Source: Chrysaora quinquecirrha
Lineage: Eukaryota; Cnidaria; Scyphozoa; Semaeostomeae; Pelagiidae
NCBI GenBank assembly: GCA_014526335.1
Contig: JACTAT010000021.1
Location: forward strand, 778,110-842,109
Length of the DNA: 64,000 nucleotides
Direction of reading: 5' to 3'
The position numbers were made by a program, and so were the translations under genes. Under the pieces are notes generated by a model, which searched no databases, was not told the DNA's origin, and was given only the letters and a program-made list of their open reading frames with translations. Shown here piece by piece: positions 11,901 to 22,810 of the stretch (its first letter is position 1; every line of letters begins with the position of its first letter).

Positions 11901-14900
11901 CCTACCAGAAACCCCCTGATCCACTTTTAGGGGGTAAATACAGTGTGTCTCTATCAAAAAAGGGAGAATTTAAGAGAAAAAGTTTCCCTCAAAAAATCGC
12001 CAAAAAGGCAAGTCTATAGCCTTGCCAAATGGCCAAAAATCGGCCAAAATCAGGGGTATTAAAAAATCCTTTTTTTCTTCAAAATAGATACTAAAACCTA
12101 CCAGAAACCCCCTGATCTGCCTTTACGGGGTAAATACAGTGTGTCTCTATCAAAAAAGGGAGAATTTAAGAGAAAAAATTCCCCTCAAAAAATCGCCAAA
12201 AAGGCAAGTCTATAGCCTTGCCAAATGGCCAAAAATCGGCCGAAATCAGGGGTTTTGAAAATCCTTTTTTCTTCAAAAATAGTTACTAAAACCTACCAGA
12301 AACCCCCTGATCTGCCTTTACGGGGTAAATACAGTGTGTTTCTATCAAAAAAGGGAGAATTTAAGAGAAAAAATTCCCCTCAAAAAATCGCCAAAAAGGC
12401 AAGTCTATAGCCTTGCCAAATGGCCAAAAATCGGCCGAAATCAGGGGTTTTGAAAAATCCTTTTTTTCTTCAAAAATAGTTACTAAAACCTACCAGAAAC
12501 CCCCTGATCTGCCTTTACGGGGTAAATACAGTGTGTTTCTATCAAAAAAGGGAGAATTTAAGAGAAAAATTCCCTCAAAAATCGCCAAAAGGCAAGTCTA
12601 TAGCCTTGCCAAATGGCCAAAAATCGGCCGAAATCAGGGGTTTTGAAAAATCCTTTTCTTCTTCAAAAATAGTTACTAAAACCTACCAGAAACCCCTGAT
12701 CTGCCTTTACGGGGTAAATACAGTGTGTTTCTATCAAAAAAGGGAGAATTTAAGAGAAAAAATTCCCCTCAAAAAGTCGACAAAAAGGCAAGTCTATAGC
12801 CTTGCCAAATGGCAAAACTCGGCCAAAATCAGGGGTTTTGAAAATCCTTTTTTCTTCAAAAATAGTTACTAAAACCTACCAGAAACCCCTGATCTGCCTT
12901 TAGGGGTAAATAAGTGTGTTTCTATCAAAATAGGGACAATTTAAGAGAAAAAATTCCCCAAAAATCGCCAAAAGGCAAGTCTATAGCCTTGCCAAATGGC
13001 CAAAAATCGGCCAAAATCAGGGGTTTTGAAAAATCCTTTTTTCTTCAAAAATAGTTACTAAAACCTACCAGAAACCCCCTGATCTGCCTTTACGGGGTAA
13101 ATACAGTGTGTTTCTATCAAAAAAGGGAGAATTTAAGAGAAAAAATTCCCCTCAAAAAGTCGACAAAAAGGCAAGTCTATAGCCTTGCCAAATGGCCAAA
13201 AATCGGCCAAAATCAGGGGTTTTGAAAAATCCTTTTTTTCTTCAAAAATAGTTACTAAAACCTACCAGAAACCCCTGATCTGCCTTTAGGGGTAAATACA
13301 GTGTGTTTCTATCAAAAAGGGAGAATTTAAGAGAAAAATTTCCCTCAAAAATCGACAAAAGGCAAGTCTATAGCCTTGCCAAATGGCCAAAAATCGGCCA
13401 AAATCAGGGTTTTGAAAAATCCTTTTTTCTTCAAAATAGTTACTAAAACCTACCAGAAACCCCTGATCGCCTTTAGGGGTAAATACAGTGTTTTCTATCA
13501 AAATAGGGAGAATTTAAGAGAAAAATTCCCTCAAAAATCGCCAAAAGGCAAGTCTATAGCCTTGCCAAATGGCCAAAAATCGGCCAAAATCAGGGTTTTG
13601 AAAATCCTTTTTTCTTCAAAATAGTTACTAAAACCTACCAGAAACCCCTGATCCACCTTTAGGGGTAAATACAGTGTTTTCTATCAAAATAGGGACAATT
13701 TAAGAGAAAAATTCCCTCAAAAATCGACAAAAGGCAAGTCTATAGCCTTGCCAAATGGCCAAAAATCGGCCAAAATCAGGGTTTTGAAAAATCCTTTTTT
13801 CTTCAAAATAGTTACTAAAACCTACCAGAAACCCCTGATCCATCTTTAGGGGTAAATAAAGTGCTTTTCTATCAAAAAGGGACAATTTAAGAGAAAAATT
13901 CCCTCAAAAATCAACAAAAGGCAAGTCTATAGCCTTGCCAAATGGCCAAAAATCGGCCAAAATCAGGGTTTTGAAAAATCCTTTTTTCTTAAAAATAAAT
14001 ACTAAAACCTACCAGAAACCCCTGATCCACCTTTAGGGGTAAATACAGTGCTTTTCTATCAAAATAGAGACAATTTAAGAGAAAAATTCCCTCAAAAATC
14101 GACAAAAGGCAAGTCTATAGCCTTGCCAAATGGCCAAAAATCGGCCAAAATCAGGGTTTTGAAAAATCCTTTTTTCTTCAAAAATAGTTACTAAAACCTA
14201 CCAGAAACCCCTGATCAACCTTTAGGGGTAAATACAGTGTGTTTCTATCAAAATAGGGACAATTTAAGAGAAAAATTCCCTCAAAAATCGACAAAAGGCA
14301 AGTCTATAGCCTTGCCAAATGGCCAAAAATCGGCCAAAATCAGGGGTTTTGAAAATCCTTTTTTCTTCAAAAATAGTTACTAAAACCTACCAGAAACCCC
14401 TGATCCACCTTTTAGGGGTAAATACAGTGTTTTCTATCAAAATAGGGACAATTTAAGAGAAAAATTCCCTCAAAAATCGACAAAAGGCAAGTCTATAGCC
14501 TTGCCAAATGGCCAAAAATCGGCCAAAATCAGGGTTTTGAAAAATCCTTTTTTCTTCAAAAATAAATACTAAAACCTACCAGAAACCCCTGATCCACCTT
14601 TAGGGGTAAATAAAGTGTTTTTCTATCAAAATAGGGATAATTTAAGAGAAAAATTTTCCTCAAAAATCACAAAAGGCAAGTCTATAGCCTTGCCAAATGG
14701 CCAAAAATCGGCCAAAATCGGGGGTTTGAAAAATCCTCTTTTTCTTCAAAAATAAATGCTAAAACCTACCAGAAACCCCCCGATCCACCTTTAGGGGGTA
14801 AATAAAGTGCTTTTCTATCAAAATAGGGACAATTTAAGATAAAAATTTTCCCTCAAAAAATCACCAAAAAGGCAAATCTATAGCCTTGCCAAATTGCCAA

Positions 14901-17900
14901 AAATTGGCCAAAATAAGGGGTTTCGAAAAATCCTTTTTTTCTTCAAAAATAAATGCCAAAACCTACCAGAAACCCCCTGATCCATTTTAGGGGGTAAATA
15001 AAGTGCTTTTCTATCAAAAGAGGGACAATTTAAGAGAAAAAATTTCCCTCAAAAATCGGCCAAAAAGGCAAGTCTATAGCCTTGCCAAATGGCCAAAAAT
15101 CGGCCAAAGTCAGGGTTTTGAAAAATCCTTTTTTCTTCAAAAATAGTTACTAAAACCTACCAGAAACCCCCTGATCCACCTTTAGGGGTAAATACAGTGT
15201 GTTTCTATCAAAAAAGGGAGAATTTAAGAGAAAAAATTCCCCTCAAAAAGTCGACAAAAAGGCAAGTCTATAGCCTTGCCAAATGGCCAAAAATCGGCCA
15301 AAATCAGGGGTTTTGAAAAATCCTTTTTTCTTCAAAAATAGTTACTAAAACCTACCAGAAACCCCCTGATCCACCTTTAGGGGTAAATACAGTGTTTTCT
15401 ATCAAAAAGGGACAATTTAAGAGAAAAATTCCCTCAAAAATCACCAAAAGGCAAGTCTATAGCCTTGCCAAATGGCCAAAAATCGGCCAAAATCAGGGTT
15501 TTGAAAATCCTTTTTTCTTCAAAAATAGTTACTAAAACCTACCAGAAACCCCTGATCCATTTTAGGGGTAAATACAGTGCTTTTCTATCAAAAAGGGACA
15601 ATTTAAGAGAAAAATTCCCTCAAAAATGGACAAAAGGCAAGTCTATAGCCTTGCCAAATGGCCAAAAATCGGCCAAAATCAGGGTTTTGAAAAATCCTTT
15701 TTTCTTCAAAAATAGTTACTAAAACCTACCAGAAACCCCTGATCCACCTTTAGGGGTAAATACAGTGCTTTTCTATCAAAATAGGGAGAATTTAAGAGAA
15801 AAATTCCCTCAAAAATCGACAAAAGGCAAGTCTATAGCCTTGCCAAATGGCCAAAAATCGGCCAAAATCAGGGTTTTGAAAAATCCTTTTTTCTTCAAAA
15901 ATAGTTACTAAAACCTACCAGAAACCCCTGATCCATCTTTAGGGGTAAATAAAGTGTTTTCTATCAAAATAGGGACAATTTAAGAGAAAAATTCCCTCAA
16001 AAATCACAAAAGGCAAGTCTATAGCCTTGCCAAATGGCCAAAAATCGGCCAAAATCAGGGTTTTGAAAAATCCTTTTTTCTTCAAAATAAATACTAAAAC
16101 CTACCAGAAACCCCTGATCCACCTTTAGGGGGTAAATAAAGTGCTTTTCTATCAAAATAGGGACAATTTAAGAGAAAAAATTTCCCTCAAAAATCACCAA
16201 AAGGCAAGTCTATAGCCTTGCCAAATGGCCAAAAATCGGCCAAAATCAGGGTTTGAAAAATCCTTTTTTCTTCAAAATAAATACTAAAACCTACCAGAAA
16301 CCCCTGATCCACCTTTAGGGGTAAATAAAGTGTTTTTCTATCAAAGTAGGAACAATTTAAGAGAAAAATTCTCCTCAAAAATCACCAAAAGGCAAGTCTA
16401 TAGCCTTGCCAAATTGCCAAAAATCGGCCAAAATCAGGGGTTTTGAAAAATCCTTTTTTTCTTCAAAAATAAATGCTAAAACCTACCAGAAACCCCCTGA
16501 TCCACCTTTAGGGGGTAAATAAAGTGCTTTTCTATCAAAATAGGGACAATTTAAGAGAAAAAATTTCCCTCAAAAAATCACCAAAAAGGCAAGTCTATAG
16601 CCTTGCCAAATTGCCAAAAATCGGCCAAAATCAGGGGTTTTGAAAAATCCTTTTTTCTTCAAAATAGATACTAAAACCTACCAGAAACCCCCTGATCCGC
16701 CATTAGGGGGTAAATAATGTTTTTTTCTATCAAACTAGAAACAATTTATGAGAAAAAGTTCTCCTAAAAAAATCGTCAAAAAGGCAAGTCTATAGCCTTG
16801 CCAAATGGCCAAAAATCGGCCAAAATCAGGGTTTTGAAAAATCCTTTTTTCTTCAAAAATAGTTACTAAAACCTACCAGAAACCCCTAGATCCGCCTTTA
16901 CGGGGTAAATAAAGTGTTTTTCTATCAAAATAGGGACAATTTAAGAGAAAAAATTCCCCTCAAAAAATCACCAAAAAGGCAAGTCTATAGCCTTGCCAAA
17001 TGGCCAAAAATCGGCCAAAATCAAGGGTTTTGAAAAATCCTTTTCTTCTTCAAAAATAGTTACTAAAACCTACGAGAAACCCCTAGATCCACCTTTAGGG
17101 GTAAATAAAGTGTTTTTCTATCAAAATAGGGACAATTTAAGAGAAAAATTCCCTCAAAAATCACCAAAAGGCAAGTCTATAGCCTTGCCAAATGGCCAAA
17201 ATCGGCCAAAATCAGGGTTTTGAAAAATCCTTTTTTCTTCAAAAATAGTTACTAAAACCTACGAGAAACCCCTTGATCCGCTTTTACGGGGTAAATAAAG
17301 TGTTTTTCTATCAAAATAGGGACAATTTAAGAGAAAAATTCTCCTCAAAAAATCGCCAAAAAGGCAAGTCTATAGCCTTGCCAAATGGCCAAAAGTCGGC
17401 CAAAATCAGGGGTTTTTAAAAATCCTTTTTTCTTCAAAAATAGTTACTAAAACCTACCAGAAACCCCCTGATCCGCCTTTACGGGGTAAATAAAGTGTTT
17501 TTCTATCAATATAGGGACAATTTAAGAGAAAAAATTCCCCTCAAAAAAATGACCAAAAAGGCAAGTCTATAGCCTTGCAAAATGGCGCAAAATCGGCCAA
17601 AATCAAGGGTTTTGAAAAATCCTTTTCTTCTTCAAAAATAGTTACTAAAACCTACGAGAAACCCCTTGATCCGCTTTTACGGGGTAAATAAAGTGTTTTT
17701 CTATCAAAGTAGGGACAATTTAAGAGAAAAAATTCCCTCAAAAAATCGCCAAAAAGGCAAGTCTATAGCCTTGCCAAATTGCCAAAAATCGGCCAAAATC
17801 AGGGGTTTTGAAAAATCCTTTTTTTCTTCAAAAATAAATGCTAAAACCTACCAGAAACCCCCCGATCCACCTTTAGGGGGTAAATAAAGTGCTTTTCTAT

Positions 17901-19755
17901 CAAAATAGGGACAATTTAAGAGAAAAATTTTCCCTCAAAAAATCACCAAAAAGGCAAGTCTATAGCCTTGCCAAATTGCCAAAATCGGCTAAAATCAGGG
18001 GTTTTGAAAAATCCTTTTTTCTCTCAAAAATAAATGCTAAAACCTACCAGAAACCCCTGATCCACCTTTAGGGGTAAATAAAGTGCTTTTCTATCAAAAT
18101 AGGGACAATTTAAGAGAAAAAATTTCCCTCAAAAATCACCAAAAGGCAAGTCTATAGCCTTGCCAAATTGCCAAAAATCGGCCAAAATCGGGGGTTTGAA
18201 AAATCCTTTTTTCTTCAAAATAAATGCTAAAACCTACCAGAAACCCCCTGATCCACCTTTAGGGGGTAAATAAAGTGCTTTTCTATCAAAATAGGGACAA
18301 TTTAAGAGAAAAAATTCCCCTCAAAAAATCGCCAAAAAGGCAAGTCTATAGCCTTGCCAAATGGCCAAAAATCGGCCAAAATCAATGGTTTTGAAAAATC
18401 CATTTTTCTTCAAAAATACCTACCAGAAACCCCCTGATCCACCTTTACGGGATAAATAAAGTGTTTTTCTATCAAAGTAGGGACAATTTAAGAGAAAAAA
18501 TTCCCCTCAAAAAATCGCCAAAAAGGCAAGTCTATAGCCTTGCCAAATGGCCAAAAATCGGCCAAAATCAGGGGTTTTGAAAAATCCTTTTTTCTTCAAA
18601 AATAGTAACTAAAACCAACCAGAAACCCCCTGATCCACCTTTAGGGGGAAAATAAGGTGTTTTTGTATCAAAATAGGGGCAATTTAAGAGAAAAAATTCC
18701 CCGCAAAAAATCGCCAAAAAGGCAAGTCTATAGCGTTGCCAAATGGCCAAAAGTCGGCCAAAATCAGTGGTTTTGAAAAATCCTTTTTTCTTCAAAAATA
18801 GTTACTAACACCTACAAGAAACCCCCTGATCTGCTTTTAGGGGGAAAATAAAGTGCTTTTCTATCAAAATAGAAACAATTTAGGAGAAAAGATTTCCCTA
18901 AAAAAATCGCCAAAAAGGCAAGTCTATAGCCTTGCCAATGGCCAAAAATCAGCCAAAATCTGGGGTTTTGAAAACCTCCATTTTTCTTCAAAAATACTCA
19001 GTAAAACCTACCAGACACCCCCTAATCTGCCTTTAGGGGGTAAATAAAGCGTTTTTCTATCAAAATAGGTCCAATTAAGGAGAAACGATTTCCCTAAAAA
19101 AATCGCCAAAAAGGCAAGTCTATAGCCTTGCCAAATGGCCAAAAATCGGCAAAAATCAGGGATTTTGAAAACTGGCATTTTTCTTTAAAATAAGTTATCA
19201 AATCTTACCTTTTACCCCTGAATAGCCTCTAGGGGGTAAATAAAGGGTTTTTTTTGTCAGATTATGGCAAATGAGGGAAAAAAAGTTTTCTGAAAAAATA
19301 GCCAGAAAGGCCTTGCCAAATGGCCAAAAATCAGCCATAATCAGGGGTTTCGAAAACACACTTTTTTCTTCAAAAATAGTAAGTAAAACCTACCAGACAC
19401 CCCCTGATTTGCCTTTGGCGGGTTAATGAAGCGTTTTTCTACCAAAATAAGTCCAATTTAGGAAGAAAAAATTCCCTCGAAAAATCGCCAAAAAGCGAAG
19501 TCTATAGCCTTGCCAAATGGCCAAAAATCGGCCAAAATCAGAGGGTTTTTAAAACTCCCTTTTTTCTTCAAAAATAGTTACTAAGATCTACCGGGCACCC
19601 TCTGATCTGTGTTTAGGGGGTAAATAAAGTGTTTTTCTATCAAAATTGGTCCAATTTAGGAGAAAAAATTTCCCTCGAAAATCACCAAAAGGGCAAATCT
19701 ATAGCCTTGCCAAATGGACGAAAAGCGCTCAAAAATTAAGTGTTTTAGAACTAAG
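5930..19755. repeat. Large satellite array, about 70 head-to-tail monomers of ~185-197 bp
   Basis: Each monomer carries the anchor GGCAAGTCTATAGCCTTGCC, followed by a GGCCAAAA-rich block, ATCAGGGG..., a T-rich run, ctaaaacctaccaga, CCCCTGAT, taaata(a/c)agtg, and ctatcaaaatagggacaattt. Measured anchor spacings are for example 196, 193, 195 and 196 near 9.7-10.4 kb and about 184 near 13.4 kb. The core is very homogeneous, while the edge monomers (5930-6300, 18850-19755) are much more diverged, as expected of unequal exchange. No gene lies inside; open frames there are periodic artefacts. Function unknown; it could be heterochromatic or a locally amplified element body. Confidence 0.97.
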
Positions 19756-20896
19756 ATTTTACCATAAAAGTAACCAAAAGTTCTTCTTTAATTTCTTCTG
19801 GTAGGCTGGTTTGGTATGGAAAGTGTCATATGTTTTGATGAAGAAGTGAATTGAAAAGTCCTTAAATTTTTAATGAATAACGAAATTGGCAAAAGAGGAG
19901 TTTATTTTGCATCTGAAGATACTGAAGACTTTAGGGTATCGTTTTTATTTCTATCCAGCAAAAATACGGGAGATTTTTTGTATTTGATTCTGTTTAGAAA
20001 AAATGGTGAGTATAGTGGATATTACTGAGTTTACAATACGACCAAAATCAACTTGTTAAGATAATTTGACAGTATAAGTTTAAGATGAATTTAGCTAATG
20101 CCCTAACCTGATTTTGGCCTATTTTGGTGATTTGCATAGGCTATAGACTTGTTATCTTTCGAGATTTCCTCAAGGAAATGTTGTCTCCAAAATTCTGAGC
20201 TGTTCTGATTAACATTGATCAGTTTTGCTTCAGGCCTTCGAGATCGCTGGGTTCGCTTGAAGAATATTGACATAAAAATAGCTAGTTTTTCGTTTACCTT
20301 TTTGAATGAATAAAGAATGAATACTAAATAGCTACTATAAAACGCGAAATTAATCTTATATAAACATACTACGACATTATAAGTTTAAAAAAACGAAAAA
20401 ATACACTAAACACTTTGAAACGAACGTTATAATGCTGGAGCTATGTAATTTGATTGTAGCTAGTGTCTTAAAGCTTTTCCGTAAGACAGTCCTCTGAGTA
20501 GACACTAATTTAAAAACAATGTTTTTGACACACGAGGCTGGGCAAAGCGTCGAATTTTTCTGAAATCTCAGTAACTTCTTGAATAGGGTAGCGAATAAGG
20601 TATGCAGGCATGAATTCCTTGTTTAAAAACGCACTATAAACATGTTGTCGAGAAAGGGTGGGGAGGGGGTGAAAACTCAGTCCAAAATATACAAAACAGC
20701 AAAGCTGGGAGGGTGGCACTAATTTTTCTTACAAAAGCCCATAAGAAAAGTCAGCTACAAAATGTCTATTTCTAGTTTTATAAGACTCTGAGGAGTGCCA
20801 GACGAAAAAGCTTCAGTATGCAAGGAATTATTCTTGCTTTTCAATTCAAATTCAAAAATACGTTAAACGAAATAACAAATTTGAATTTCTATACAG
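19756..20896. other. Intergenic or intronic stretch with an inverted satellite fragment
   Basis: No exon recognised. 20105-20157 reads, on the minus strand, as a diverged monomer core (CAAGTCTATAGCC, then GCCAAAATCAGG), inverted relative to the array. 20770-20815 holds the edge of the aaaaagctt dispersed repeat seen at 24176 and 41926. Confidence 0.55.
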
Positions 20897-21800
20897 GAGC
20901 CTGTTCAACCTGCCTACACACAACAACCACCCATTCAGCAACCAGTAACTACAGAGAGCATGATGTTTGGGCCTACACCTCAACCAGTTCAATGCCCTGC
21001 ATGCGGTCAGCAGGTTGGTCTATAATACTAATTCTGATACTTGTTATGTTAGGGGGCTTGTTATAGGGGATCCAGAAGCCGCGAAATCGCGGAAAATCCA
21101 GCTCAAAGCCTCAAGCCGTTATCCAATAAATCGCTAATCCACGGCCGATTAGCATTATTCGTTGATGATTTTAATTGCCAATTTGTTGTTCGACATTAAC
21201 CCGGTCGCTTATTAGCTTGGTCGCTTGATTACTTTTTCTACTTTGTTTACGGCAAAGAGCCCTTTTCAGCCTATTCCTTGAGAAATGAAAAATGTAGCAG
21301 TATCTCCTTTTTCGTCAAGAAGCCGCAGGCGCGTGCATAATACCGTAAGCGATGTCAATACACCATAAAATCGCAGGACGCAATTTGTTCTGAAGCACTG
21401 CAAAATCCGTAAGCCGCACGCAAAATAGGGGGTCGAAGCCGTGAAACCACCAAATTATAATATGCTTCCTATATTCATGGTTAGTATTTAACACTAACAT
21501 GAAGTCGAACAGTTCTTGTGACATAATTTTCCAATTTTCAGAAAGAAGAGCCTAAGTTGAAAATGTGTATTTACGTTCCACTGCATAGGAACAAATCTCA
21601 CGATTTTCTTTTTATCTTAATAGGCCATTACAGCAACTAGATTTGAGCCTGGGAAAGCCACATGGCTGGCTGCTGCAGTAATCTGTCCTTTTTGTCCAGT
21701 TGGTTGTTGTGTGCTGCCGTTTATTTTTGATACGTTCAAAGATGTGGAACACACATGTCCAAGTTGCAACACAGTGCTTGGCAAATGGGAAAAACTTTGA
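20897..21800 (+). CDS. LITAF-domain (LPS-induced TNF factor-like) protein, C-terminal two exons
   Basis: Exons 20897-21013 and 21624-21800 join in phase 0 and end in TGA (39 codons, then 58 plus stop). The first encodes a Pro/Gln-rich stretch (QPAYTQQPPIQQPV) and a CPACGQQ knuckle. The second encodes the membrane-dipping hydrophobic run (ATWLAAAVICPFCPVGCCVL) and the closing HTCPSCNTVLGKWEKL knuckle. This is the full LITAF domain: CxxC, amphipathic in-plane helix, HxCPxC, with Zn2+ bound by the four Cys. Family members are peripheral proteins of late endosomes and lysosomes acting in ESCRT-linked sorting. The start exon was not found; it may lie upstream of the satellite, which would place the array in its intron. 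LITAF versus CDIP1 type not decided. Confidence 0.88.
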
Positions 21801-22138
21801 AGCAAGGGGCAGGACCGCGATTGGGTGAAAACATGACTCCGCTGGCTGGAGTAGTTTTTGGAGGGCTAATATTTGACAAAACCTTTTTATAGGGCAATTT
21901 AGATTAACAAGAAATTTTAATATCTATCTATTTACAAGAAACTTTAATATATATCTAGATAAAAAAACTGTATTTCAGTAGATATAAGGGAAGTACACGA
22001 TTTTGTAATAAGGAGCACCTTTATAAGGAACTCGAGGCTGAAAATTGCAAGAAAATTATGGAACTCTAAGAAACCTTCGAGGATCTGGTGAAAAACTAAA
22101 GACATCTCTTTTCAAGAATAAGACGGTTTATACAACTA

Positions 22139-22144
22139 AATAAA
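22139..22144 (+). promoter_or_regulatory. Candidate poly(A) signal of the LITAF-domain gene
   Basis: AATAAA about 340 bases downstream of the TGA stop on the same strand, before the convergent TATDN3 3' end. Confidence 0.45.
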
Positions 22145-22429
22145 ATATGCAACAACTTGTTACCCATCGAATTCCCCCAAAATCTCAATTTATAGTTAGA
22201 GTTAGAAAACGAAGTAAATTTGCTGTGTAAATTACTATTCAGACACATATGACGACAAAGAACGGCATAAGTAAAATTGGAGGTAAAGGGGGAGTAGCTA
22301 CCAAAATACCCAAAAGTTGCAATATTGAAAATAATTGTTTAATTAAAGTGTTCGATTCTTTGACAGTTAAATGGGCCAATTTGTAGTCTTCAGTAAGACC
22401 CTCAAACCGACTGGATTCCACTTTCGGGC

Positions 22430-22575
22430 CTCAATGAGAGTAGCTACACTCCGCAGACAAAAATGCCTGACGAGCAATGTTCAGGGACGTTGACAAACGG
22501 TCAAACTTTATGTTTGACAAGCGAATTTCAAATGTTTACGAACAGTGTTTGATCGTTTAGGCAGAGCCTTATATG
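22430..22575. repeat. Fragment of a TIR element related to 33474-33748
   Basis: Ends in gtttgatcgtttaggcagagcct, close to the terminal gtttgattgtttggccaggccct of the element at 33474-33748, with the same aaacatttg-type interior. The other end is missing or too diverged. The rest of 21801-22810 shows nothing else recognisable. Confidence 0.4.
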
Positions 22576-22788
22576 CAGTCGAGCTACAGGACAGGTTGTT
22601 CGCATTGTAGTGTAAATGAGCGTGACCTAACATCCGCGAAAATACAGTTAACATCGCACAATTAAACTTGACAGTTAGAAATAAATCGAGTGGCTTCATT
22701 CGATCTAATTTTCTTCGATAAATCATATGAATTAATATTTTGTTCATTAAAGTCTATTAAAGTAAGAAAGAAAGCAATTAATAATAAT

Positions 22789-22794
22789 TTTATT
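22789..22794 (-). promoter_or_regulatory. Candidate poly(A) signal of TATDN3
   Basis: AATAAA on the minus strand, 17 bases past the TAA stop; implies a very short 3' UTR if used. Confidence 0.5.
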
Positions 22795-22810
22795 TGTTTG
22801 GTTTAAATGT

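Noticed and set aside
6540..19050. Many 60-113 aa open frames with KIGQNQGFEKS-like repeats, both strands
   Set aside because: They follow the satellite period, shift frame with homopolymer changes, and have no start context or conserved end; artefacts of the repeat.
5930..19755. Satellite as a CRISPR array or an rRNA/tRNA cluster
   Set aside because: Whole ~190-bp units repeat with no unique spacers, and there is no tRNA or rRNA consensus in the monomer.
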